The notes under the pieces were generated by a model that made no database searches, had not been told where the DNA came from, and saw nothing but the letters and a program-made list of their open reading frames with translations. Made by a program: the position numbers and the translations under genes. From NCBI GenBank assembly GCA_029532625.1, contig JARFXM010000004.1:3658001-3722000 (forward strand): a stretch of 64,000 bases of DNA. Direction: 5' to 3'. Below are positions 25,604 to 36,956 of this stretch, piece by piece (positions within the stretch are counted from its first letter, which is position 1; the number at the start of each line of letters is the position of its first letter). Source of the stretch: Lomentospora prolificans. Its lineage: Eukaryota; Ascomycota; Sordariomycetes; Microascales; Microascaceae.

Positions 25604-26305
25604 ATGTTGACCCCCCGGCTGAGCATTCTCGCGGCCATGTCGGTGCTGCTGGTTAGCGCGACAGCGATAGACCTCACGGCGGAATTGAACGCAGGATGGA
25701 AGATGGGTCTTCACCCAAGGCAGGCGTCACAGAATCTCCAGACCTTCGCTAGCTCCCTGGGCGGCGTACGGGCCTCTGCGGTATGGCTTCAAGTTGTTCG
25801 GTCGATCCACACCCCTGGAATAACTATTGTGGTTGACCAACGGCAATCCGATGGGAACCTAAGACTAACGACCGGCTGATTAGATTACGAACTCGGGGGA
25901 CCCAGAGCGGCCATTTTCTGTCGATGGTGACACTTTTGTATGAGATGAAGCCCCTATATCTAACCGGCTAGCGATGAATCGCGACCACGTTCGCTAATAC
26001 GGTGCTAATTCATCATAGCCTGACTTTAATACTGCGGCCGGCCGGTCGTGCGACAACCAGAAGAACAACTGTGCAGAGATAGCGAACAGCGGTGGCCCAT
26101 TCGAGGTCGGTGACTGCGATAGGCAAAACGGTGAGTGAGCTGCCCGTGTCTTCCTTGGATTGAGACGAGCGAGACCGGGTTGTGTTAACGCGCCGCGAAA
26201 ATAGAACAATGCAAGGCGTCGATAAGTTCTGTGTCTCGAACAAGCTTTGGGGAGCCGGCCCTCGTCAGCTCCAGCGCCGAGTTTGACTTCTTTTGCGATA
26301 TATAA
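25604..26305 (+). CDS. small secreted cysteine-containing protein, function unknown
   Basis: Four short exons (25604-25780, 25884-25937, 26019-26130, 26205-26305) with introns of 103, 81 and 74 bases give 147 residues. A clear signal peptide ends near SATA (1-21). The mature protein holds five cysteines (C88, C95, C110, C117, C145), mostly in the second half, around SCDNQKNNCAEIANSGG and VGDCDRQNEQC. From memory, the block SGDPERPFSVDGDTF followed by CDNQ and AN occurs in many small secreted proteins of filamentous fungi with no assigned function. All junctions keep frame and have donors GTATGG, GTATGA and GTGAGT. It could act at the wall or at a host interface; nothing in the neighbours decides this. 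Confidence 0.82.
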
Positions 26306-28757
26306 CGAGCGAACCCCCTAGAGAAGCTGGTCACTTGGGAGATGTAAGACATGGCTTCGTTTGTATGTAAGCCGAGCCTTTTATTTGTTTTTCATTTTTC
26401 TTTTTCTTTTTCTTTAGCTTTGGTATGGCCTCATGGGATTTAATGTACAGATGGGAGTAGGCTGGTTCCTTGGCACCGGGATGGCGTTTAAGTTGATTTG
26501 TATGTCTTTGAATTGCGGATACCTTTAAGACAGCAGGCGAAGTATAATGGATTTCATCCTAGTTAGCCTAGTAAAGTGAACAAATCAAAACCTAAAAGCA
26601 AGTGTGTGTGGTGTAAATTTATTGAATACTGTTAGTTAGGGACACCTGGAGTTTTCGATAACCCTGCGTTCCTGCAAAGACTCGCAGGTCCGAAATCCAA
26701 GCTGATCCATCCGGTCATCAATCAGGATTGCAAGGACACTCCCGACATCTTATCAATATAGTCAAATGAGCCCAACCTTGTAGCCTTGGCCATGTCCATG
26801 TGGGTGAGCCAGAGCCTAAGCTTGAGGACTGGAGAGTTCGCAAGCGGAGCTCGGGATGGCCCGGTCGAACTCAATTCCATAATTGGCGGTCAAGCGCCCA
26901 CGTGTCTTGGCTTGTGTTGGACCAAGCCCGTCCGAACGTGGCTGGCGAGGCCGAAGCCTATTTAGTAGTGTTGGTGAATCATTTACGAAGTAGATACTGG
27001 CCATGCAGGGTATTACCAGGAGTGCGATGTCTCGATGGCTGGCCGAGCTTGCAATGGGCAAAAGTTGAGGATGACCCAGGCCGTCCTATCACCACTGCAA
27101 TGCATTGCAGAGCTGGCTGGACAGGATAGAGCGGACCCTTCCCCACCTGGGACGGACCGGGGTTGGGAAAAGACGCCCCTTTAGTCTTAACTTTGAGAAC
27201 ACTTTGTCCGCCCTGAGAAGACCCTGACGCAAAAAAATACGACAGTTGGGCTTGCCGAAATAAGCCTTCCACTCGCCGCTCAGCCAGCGACGTCGTCAAA
27301 GTAATCAGCAGACGATTTGGAGACCTCGCTCTTCACTTCAGCGAAAGTAAAGATGCTAGACGGATAAAACTGGCCCTGGGACGCGATCTTCCCCCCTGGA
27401 CCAGAGGGTAGGCCCGGCATCTTCCCGCATTGTCTTGTGCTAGCGGTGTAATTACTCAATCAAAGGGTACAAGTTCCTATTAGTGCGGATTAAGAGACTT
27501 GCACTGTAATACACAGGACTTTGTTCTTGGCCAGCTCTCCTGTATCTTCTGTTGTCCAGTGGGTAAGCATAAATGGGACATGGGCTCGAGGATTTCCCTT
27601 CCTGGTAGGCTGGCCGAGGACCTGAGTACATGCACATCACTCTAGTTAATGAAGCACCCCGACTACAAGCTCGTGGGCTGTATATCCGGCTGACAAGTGA
27701 CTTGTCTACTTGTACCCACTATCAGCACTTGGTTCGGGATCAAATTGCCCTGGACTAATCTGGCACTAGGTCCTGCTCCTTATTCGCAATCTCGAGGAGC
27801 ATTTTGCTCCTCCACGATGGCGCAAGGAATTCCAGAGGATTGACCCGCTGGCTATTACTAGTGAGTACTGGAATGCGGTGGAGGTACCTCTTTCCGAGCA
27901 GTTCGATGTACCTAGGCATCGTTGATTCTGATGACTGGTACAGTGCGCAAAATGCGGGCCATGGGTCTGCTCTGGGAAACCATTAGTATTCTTAGCCAGG
28001 CCTTGGCCAAAGGGAAGGTGCAAGCTTGCCATGATGGTGGCCTTTTGATTGCTTGTGAGCCCCATCCAATTTCTTCTCGCCTTTCCCTCTTTGTCGTGGC
28101 CCCTGGTGTATTTCTCGCGTCAACCCCTTTCCCCCATGCTGCCCGACGTCGACCTCGAGTAAATATTTTTGAGAAACTCTTTCTCTTCCTCGACAAGACA
28201 GCCTCTTCCTAACGTGGCTAACCGCGGGCTCTTCTTCCATGTAGCCGTCTGTTTTTCTTTTTCTTTTTTTTGGCAGTGACCTCGCTTACAGGCCACGCTT
28301 TTCGGTTCTAATGACATTATTTGACGTTCCTTATAATCAATTTTTTTTCACCACTTAATCCGTGGACTTTCCCGGCAGCCAGCACTGGGAAACGCCACTG
28401 TTAATCTTCCTCTTTGCCGGAAAACGCGTCGCGCCCAACCCGCCCACCGTCCTTTTCTCCTTCCACCACCCGCGACAAATTCCACGCACCCAAATGTTTT
28501 TTGGCTGCTGCTGGACGCAAAAATAACTCTTTTTTTGCGCGGTGGAAGGTTCAAGGTTCTCAGAGAAGCGAGTTGAAGAGACTCAGCTGCAGGCGACTCG
28601 ACCTTCGTCTGCACTGATCTCGTTGTGGTGAGTTCCGGCCCCCGTTTGTTGAGGCGAAGGGGAAAAGTCAGGGACTCTATTCGACGTCGTCTTTTCCTTT
28701 TTTCCCAAGGCGAGGCAAAGCACGCTAGTCTAACCTTCCCGCTTTTCTCGAGCGCAG
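26306..28757. other. intergenic stretch and 5' leader of the large coiled-coil gene
   Basis: No gene is supported in the first 2 kb. Near the right end, a donor GTGAGT at 28628 and an acceptor GCGCAG ending at 28757, with a branch-like TCTAAC before it, suggest an intron in the leader of the large downstream gene. The exon before this intron contains no in-frame ATG. Confidence 0.45.
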
Positions 28758-28763
28758 GTTCTC

Positions 28764-31700
28764 GTGAAGACGTCGCCTCAACAGTCGTCACCGTCCCGTC
28801 CTGAAGGGGACGGCAAATTCAGGGCTCAATCTCCAGAGCAGCCTCCTCAGTCCCCTGCGCTTTCGACAGCATCCACAGCGGACTGTGACTTGGACTCCTC
28901 TCCCGTCCTACCGTCTCTACCCGCCCCAACCCTTCCCACCAGGGCGCTCGAGCTACTCAGGACACCTCCACCGTCCGACGCAGCCGAAGACCGTCGATTT
29001 GTGACGGCCAGTTGGGGATCTCCCTATCCGCATACGCACCGGGAGCATCTTCGACAGGAGAGCCTTAGCAGTGAAGCTTCCGAGGATTCGCCTATTCATC
29101 AACTCGAAATCCATACCCCCTTTCTCCGCCCTCCCCCAGAGTTCGCCCGAGAACTCGCGAATCAATCCGAATACGCTTTTGTGAGCGCTGCCGTCCTTGC
29201 GAACCGCGCAAGGCGTCCCACCAGGGGCCTCACTGAAGAGTGGATTCGCCAGCATACTGCCGCCGATCTTGGTGAGGGTAGGCACTGGCTTAGTGACGGC
29301 ACAGGAGATAGTGAGCCCTCTTCATTGAGCGGCTCTGTTTCTGGGGAACTTGACTGGCTCGACCCGTACGACTTGCAGACGCCTCGGGCCAATCCCCACC
29401 GATTACACTCACAACAAGTCTCTCGAAGACACCCACGCACTCAATCAAGCGTGGAAACACTTACACCCGAGTCCCTTGCCCGTATGACTGGATCTCCAGT
29501 CAGCACTAAAATAATGGCTACTATGGAAGCGGACCAGACTGCGCCGGTGGCTGTACCCGAGGATACCGCCCCAGCCCCCGTTCCGAAGGATGACCCCGTT
29601 CCTGCGACGCCCCCGCGCCCGATTGCGACCTTGACAAAGGAGGCGAGGACACCCAAGTCTCCACGCAAGTCAACTCCGCTAAGGGCTAAGTCTAGTGAAC
29701 TTGTATCGCAACCTCGACCGAAGAAGAAGGTACCATGGAAAGGCAAGAATATTATGGTGCTTCTCCCTCTGGACGATCAAAGGGGCCAGCCCAACCGTGC
29801 TCCTGTCCCGCTCAAACAAGAAGAGGTCGACCGTATGTTTAGGGATTGGGAAGAGCTAGGCTATGACGTCCACGGCTTTGACCTAAATCGAGACACCCCG
29901 ATCAATCCCTGCGAATCTTCCCAGAGCCGAGCGTTTTGGCCCGATCACCAGGATATGGAGAGGGAGCATCGAAATCGGCAGTTTACTGTAACTCTACCCG
30001 ACTTGAATGGTAAGTTACCGCCTAGCCTGCTGCATATTTTTAGACGTAGCTAACGATGCATTAGCTTGGCGGGACTATGTCAATGAACTTAATGAGGCGA
30101 AATTGCGTGCCCTCGGAGTATCGAGCCATGATGAGGAGCCTGCTCCGCTTCCATCCATCTCACCAGTGACCTCGAATACCAGTCGCAACCCCTCGAGCCA
30201 ACACCCGGGCCAACCCTTCTCGCCTCCTATCCCGCCTTCATCCGCTTCGAGCAACCACTTCCCGTTTCCCGCCCCTTTCATTCCTGGTGGACGCGGATCG
30301 GCAGTCACGAGTCCCGGCATTCCACCCACTACTTCACCAGTGTCTTTCGGGGGTGTGCCTGGGAAGTATAATCCTCGCCAGTCGATTTCCATACCCGCTA
30401 GCTCGTCGCCTTTCCAGTTTCCTCCCCAGCCTTCACCCCAAAACTGGACCCAGCAAGCTCTTCTCATGCAAGCTACAAACCGCGGCGAGTCTCCGGCTCT
30501 GAGCCTCAACGGGTTGATCTCTCCCTCTTCGCCCTTCCAGGCTGGTGGAAGCCCTGCCTTTAACACTCACCAGAGGCACCAATCTTTGCAGTATCCCATC
30601 CTGCCGCATCAACAGTTGCCCCACTTCCCTGCGCGGGCTACCCCCACCCTTCAAGAGCTTAGGGAGGTTGATGAGGATGGTTTGAGCAAGAGTCCCTCCA
30701 AGACACCTGAGGCTTCTAGGGAGAACCCAGATGAACTTCAAAGGGAAATTGATGATGCTGAGTATCACCTTGAGGAGCAGCTCCGAAACGAACTGGAGCA
30801 TGAGGACTATAGTCCCCACAACCAAGACAACAGAGTTGATTCGAGCATCCAACTCGCCGATCCTAACGTCTTTGCCAGCGCTCATGGGCGCCAGCAGTCT
30901 GTCCAGTTCTCTCTTCCTGAACAACAAGTCCTCAGCAACGCCGGGCCTGATCCCGTCCTCCACCACCCTCGACCCCATAGCAGAGGTCATTCGCTTTCGC
31001 ACAACTTTTTCATGCGAGAGGACGAATCCCGCGCTGTCGGCCATGACAATCCGTTCGGACGATTCAAGGCGCCTACCGACGCGGATACTCAGAAGGCCGA
31101 GGATGCGTACGAGATTGTTACAAACCCCAGTAACCTTGGTACCCCCATCCAAGACTTCGATCTTGCAAGCGCTCTTCAGCACCAGCGGTCCTTCTCTACC
31201 GCTAGTAACCCTTGGAATGACGCCTCTTCCGTCACGAGCCATTCAGGTGCGCGCCGGATGAGCCACGGTAGTAAGCCTTCCGTTTCGAAGCTCAATGTGG
31301 AGGCACCAGAGTTCAAATTCAATCCCGAGAGCACTTTCAAGCCCAGTGGCCAATTCGTCTTTGGAGGGAACGCTTTTCAGCCACAACCCACCTTGCTTCA
31401 GACGAATCCCTTGTTCCAGGCTCCGCCATTGTCCGCCACATCGAGTCAATTCAGCATGTCGACCACTTCTAGGATCAACGCGAATGCGCCAGTGTTTTCG
31501 CCGAGCCAAAGCGATTTCAACTTCGCCTCTTCCGGTCCCAAGTTCCGGCCGGATGCGCCGGCATTTACTCCGTTCGGCGGTGCATTCTCTGACACCATCA
31601 CCAGCCCGTTCTCTGGCTCAGAAAATGGAGGCAAGCGGACGAGCTCAATCTTCGGCAACATCGAAATTCCCACTGCCGAAATCGTTAAGCCAGAGAAAAA

Positions 31701-34700
31701 GTCGAAGGCTATCCCTATTGTTCGGCCCTCTAGCGGTCATTCGTCTCGTGCTCCATCCGTTGACGGTTTGCGAGAAGATGCCAGCGGACGTCTAATAGAC
31801 GAATCTCGTTTCAAACGCATCCGTGCATTCGATGCGAGTGATGCCGATTCAATACCTCTCTTTGCTGAACCGTCTCCCCTCCGCGACGAAGCTCCTGCAT
31901 CCCCTAAGGTGGACGATGTGCAAAAAACCCCTCGACTCGATATCCCCTCGGATCACAAGTCTGGTGATGAGGCCGCAGGTCTGGCTGATACTTCGATGTC
32001 TTCTATGTTGACTTCGGAGGCGACCGATGCCAAACCTACGGCCCCGACTTCTGTCACAAGCCCATCCGAGACCTCACCTTACTGGGGCTCATTTGAGTTT
32101 GAGAGCAGGGAGGAGATGCAGAGTTTCGATAATGCTCTACCGCCCGGTGAAATGCCCCCCTCTTTCAGAGGCCACAAGAAGTCTCTCTCGGCCACTGCGA
32201 AGCCGTTCACCCCGGGTGCTTTCGCTTTTGGTAGAGTCGATGATAACATGACTGATGAGAAGGCCGATATGACAGATGAGGAGAAGTTGAGCCAAGAGAA
32301 GCTGGAGGAAACGGAACCGGATGAGGAGAAGCTCGATGAAGAGACACCTATTCCTCATGTTGTTGAAATCGAGCTGCCGAGAGAGCAGACCGAGGAAGTT
32401 GAAGACGGCCAAGAGATGGAGAACGCGCTAGAGGAGGAGTTAGTTGAAGCTGAGGCAGAGGAGGAACAAGTTCTAGAAAGCGAACCGGAGCCGGCTCCTA
32501 AGGTGCCCATCCGGGAAGCTACTCCGCCTCCCCTGCTTCATCGGGTCCCTCAAGGCCTCGCAGCTTCTAGATACGCCTCGCCTCCTCCCAAGCCCAGGGG
32601 CCTCGCCGCTTCCCGATTTGCCACCGCTACCCCTGAACCCGAGGTGACTGATGAACCTTCTCCCGAGCCTACCCCCGCAGCTGAGTCGGATCGTGAGCTG
32701 CCGGATCCCCGCTTCTCTCCCTCGCCTGAGCCGACTTTCTCTGAAGAAGCAGATGCCGTTGCCGAACATGAGATCACTGAGGACTTGTCCATACACCATG
32801 ACGTTGAAGAAGCACCATTCGAAGCGGAGCCTCTGGACGCTACCTTGGATGAATCTGTTGCTGCTGAGGGCGACACGAAAGAAGCCGAGGAGCCTGTTCT
32901 CTCTTTCGAGGAGATCGATGCGGTCATGCGCCACATCAATGACCATCCGGCCAAGGGTGTTAATAGGACTCAGGAGGGATCTCCTCGATGGCATCAACCA
33001 AGTCCCACGCGACAGATCCCGCTCACCATCGTGGGTGCAGAGTCACCCTTACATCTTCCACCTGCTCAGCATTTCCGCAGCGATGCTCCGAGCCCCAGCC
33101 CTCGCCGGTACCATGCTTTGCCTGGTGAAGTCGTACATCCTACCATGGCTGCCGAGCTAGATGATCCGTTTATCGATGCTCCAGTCAGCGTCCAATCTTT
33201 TGAAGGAGCAATCCATCGCCTCGATGCTAACAAAGTTATTCCTGGAAGCGACTGGGATGAGGATTTCAGCGAAGCCGAACAAGAAAAGCTCGAGAGCCGT
33301 GTTCAATTCTTCGATGGCCGTGTGAATGAAGTCGTGGGCAACATCCTGGCCTCTCGTCTTGATCCTGTTGAAAGGTCATTGGATGTGATACAGCAGACCC
33401 TAGCAACTCTATCCCGCCGTGGCGCCTCGTCTCGACGTGAGCGCCGTAGCGTTTCCCAGGAAAGTGATGCTGACGATGAAGACGAGGAACCGCTCCCTCC
33501 CCGCTCTATGAGCCCTCAACGTAATCGTCGTGTCGAGCAAATCCGCAGCGCCGTCCTCGATGCTCTCGCCTCTCATCAACAAACTATCACTCCTACCGTT
33601 CCGAAAGCGTCGACAGCTGACAACGCCATAATACTCAAGGCTCTCGAAGAGATGAAGGAACATTTCGGAAGCTCGATGAGACTGGATTTCCGCGGTGACG
33701 ATCTGCGCAACATTGTCGAGGAAGCGGTTGAACGACGCATACCCCCAACCACTCAACCCGACCCCGACATGAATACTAAACTTGCCGAGCTACAGGCCAA
33801 GGTCGTCGATCTAGAACAGCGCCTCCATATTGAGCAGATTAAGGTTGAAAAAGAAGTTAGTGATCGCCGCGCTGCTCAGGACCGTGTTGCCGAACTCGGT
33901 CGTGCCCTTGAAACCGCCGAGACCAAGGTTGAAGTCGAAATTTACAACAGGAGCGTCTTTGACCAACGCATTACGGACCTCGAGGAGAAGCTTCGTGCTC
34001 AAGAAGAACAGACTGAGAAGGAACTTGACAGCCGACGTGCTGCCGAAGATAGACTGTCTGAGGTCCAGCGCCTTCTCCGAATTTCAACGGAGGAGGAGAC
34101 CCGCCTCCGAGAGACTCTTGACGAAAGGGACATGCGCATCAAGTCTATTGAACAAGCTAGCGGTAAGACTACGATGCGCCTTGCCCTTCTCGAGGCTGCC
34201 CAGACGAATGCTACCCAATCTCGTTCCGAACAAACCAACCGATTCAACGTCATGGAGAGCGATCTTCGCAATGCCAAGCAAGAAGTCGCGCACTGGCGAT
34301 CGGAGGCTGAGCATGCCGGAGAAAAGGTGCGGCGTCTGGGTGCCGACCTTGATCAGGCTTTGAACGAGAAGAGGCATCTCCACAAGGTCCTAGATACCCT
34401 CGGTACACAACTCGAAGAGAACGAGCGTGTTCGCGAAACCTGGAGGAGCAAGTTCTTGTCGATCCAGGAGGATATGGCGCAGGCTGCCGCTCAAATAACC
34501 GAAGAAAACGCTCGTCGCTCCAAGAAGGAGCAGGCTCTGATCGCTCGTCAAGAAGTGCTTGATGCCAAGCTCCAGGCTGAGGCTCGAACTCGGGAGCGAC
34601 TAGAAACGGAACTCGAGCGTCTCGAAGGCATTGAACGACAAGGCATGCGTGCTGTTAACGAATCGAAGCGGCTTGAAACCATACTCATCGAACTCAGGAA

Positions 34701-36120
34701 TGAGAATCATCAACTACATCAGGCTGCCACGCGATATCAGAGAGAGTTCGAAGAAGCTCGCGAATCTGGCGCGAGCGAGGTTCAGCGTGTCCGAGTGGCA
34801 ATGCAGACTCAGCTTGATGAGGCCAATAACCACGTTAACGTGGTCAGGGAAGACCTTGAGGAACAAATCTCGAAGCTCAGAGCCGAACTAGACCACACCC
34901 GAATTGATGTCGATTCTGCCAAGGCTCAGAGTGAGATGCTTCTCGAAGAGGCCCAGTCGAACAAGACTGCCGAGATCCAACAACTCATTGAGAAGCACCA
35001 AAATGAAGTAGACGATATGCAGACTCGATACGAGCGTCAACTTAGCAACGCCGTGGATGATGCGCAGTCAAGAGAAGAACGACTTCTGGAGCGCCTGAGC
35101 TTGTCTAGCTCGAGGACCGAGCATCTCCAGGACCGCATCATCCACCTCGAGGAGAAGCTAGAGATCGCACAGGAAGCCGCACGCGCTGCTGCACAGGCCG
35201 CAAAGACGGCACCCGCGGAGTCAATGGTGTCGCCTTCCTCTACTCAGCGAAGCGTAAGCGGCGGTACGATGGCGCTCCCCGAGAAGATTTCTCCTCAAGC
35301 TCTCCGCGAGTCCATCATGGTACTCCAGGAGCAGCTGCAGGAGCGTGAGCAGAGAATTGAGGAGCTTCAGCACACGATTGCCAGTCTAGACCCTGAAGCC
35401 GAGATCAAGATCACCAAACGCGACGAGGAGATTATCTGGCTACGAGAACTACTCGCAGTCAGACATGGTGACCTTCAGGATATCATTGGGGCTTTGTCCG
35501 CTGAGAACTTCGACAGAGCCCGTGTCAAGGATGCGGCAATTCGCCTCAAGGCGAACCTTCAGATGGAGGAGCAGGAGCGGGAGCGTGCTATGAACGGTGG
35601 TTCCTCGGTTAACCTTCCCAGCATTGCACAGACTATTCGAGAGGCAGCGACTCCTCGAGTAGCTCAAGCGGTCGGACCTATTGCAGCTGCTTGGGGAAGT
35701 TGGCGCAAAGCTCAGCCCTCCCTTGGTAGCCTCTCTGGCGTACTCTCGTCGCCGGCCTCCGGAAGTGTTCGGAGCCGTACACCCTCCAAGGCCGGCCCGT
35801 CAAACCAGAACAATAACCTTCTAGGAGGTCTCTTGACGCCGCCTACTTCTGGTCTTCGCCAGACCCCCCCAACGGCCTTTCAATCTATCCAACCTGCGGC
35901 CTTTAACGCAACAGGCCGCCGTTACACCGGCCAGCGGAGCGAAGATGCCGGCCGTGCGTCGATCTCGTCCAGACGATCGGAGAAGATGCCTGTCGCCGGA
36001 ACACCACCCCGCCACGCGGAGCGTCCAGAGCCAGTTACTCCGCCGATGATGGAGCGAAGCGGCTATGACTCAGACGCGAACCTCGGTGATTTCGATGATC
36101 ACGGCTTCTTCGACGACTAA
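28764..36120 (+). CDS. very large coiled-coil protein with FG-like low-complexity region, function unknown
   Basis: Two long exons (28758-30009 and 30065-36120, joined by a 55-base intron) encode about 2,430 residues. In order: a Ser/Pro-rich N-terminal region; a conserved block around KKKVPWKGKNIMVLLPLDD (29720-29775) and LPDLNAWRDYVNELNEAKL, which I remember as conserved in filamentous ascomycetes; a Pro/Gln/Phe-rich part with FG-like motifs (FVFGGN, SIFGN, TPFGG, FAFGR, about 31300-32240); an acidic Glu-rich stretch (32240-32960); and over 600 residues of heptad coiled coil (about 33270-35600). A small conserved block IIWLRELLAVRHGDLQDII precedes a basic tail. No ATG lies in the first 240 open codons: the first is at 29484, and 28764 is a GTG. 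The true start is therefore either in an unseen upstream exon or affected by an error. FG-like motifs suggest, but do not prove, nuclear-pore or condensate behaviour. REV3 lies 837 bases downstream on the same strand. Confidence 0.8.
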
Positions 36121-36956
36121 AAAAACACGACTTGTTTTACAATTGCAATTCCCAAACGGTTGCGATTGTCCATTTTCCTTTGTATTTTGACATAGAGGGG
36201 TGAAAGAGATAGGGGAAGTTTACCAAAACCGTATTTCGCGAAAAAGAGTCCCGGTGTTTTCTGCCCGAGGACTCGAATTTTTTCTCAAGACTGGAATCTA
36301 GAATGATACCCACTGATTCGCGATGATGGCACTTGACTTGCGCAGCTCCCTAGATTGCCTGTTTCAAGCGCACAATTTTCGATTTGCAAAAGTTGATTTT
36401 GAGGTGGTTTGCCTCTTTGACCATTCGTTTACACACGTTTTTGATATTTCTTTTTTTTCCTTTTGTCTAAGCTATCATGATGAGACGGCGGTATCATCAA
36501 GTCGCTCGGTCAGACTTGGCTTGTCTTTTTTGATGTTCATCGTCTCTCAGTTTCACTCGTTTCTTGTCTGCATTTGATGAACTTTACGGTTCAAAACTTC
36601 TACATAGCTCTAATATCACAAGTTTGCATTATTTCTTAGCACTAGCATAGATCTTCATATCGTGATTGTAGGAAACTTTGTCGTCGTTCGCCTTGCGAAG
36701 GCTTTTCCAGTTGGAGGAAAAGAGATTTGAGTCCGCCAGGCGGGCGTGTGAGTATCACGTGACTACGCGTGCTGTATGCACTTGTGTTTCCGTCCTCAAG
36801 CTGACAACGACGGACAGTCGCGTCACCAAACCATCAACGCCCGACACCGCAATTGACTCTGTGGTATAGGCTACGACGAGTCGGGGCGGGCCACCGCCAT
36901 TCAAAAAGAAAGGGCCACGAAATACATTTTACTCTGATGGCCGAAATATTGCCACG
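36121..36956. other. intergenic region between coiled-coil gene and REV3
   Basis: The 3' untranslated region of the coiled-coil gene and the promoter of REV3. No further gene is seen. Confidence 0.5.

Noticed and set aside
30433..31242. Minus-strand open frame of 269 codons
   Set aside because: Antisense to the large coiled-coil gene, low complexity, no family resemblance.
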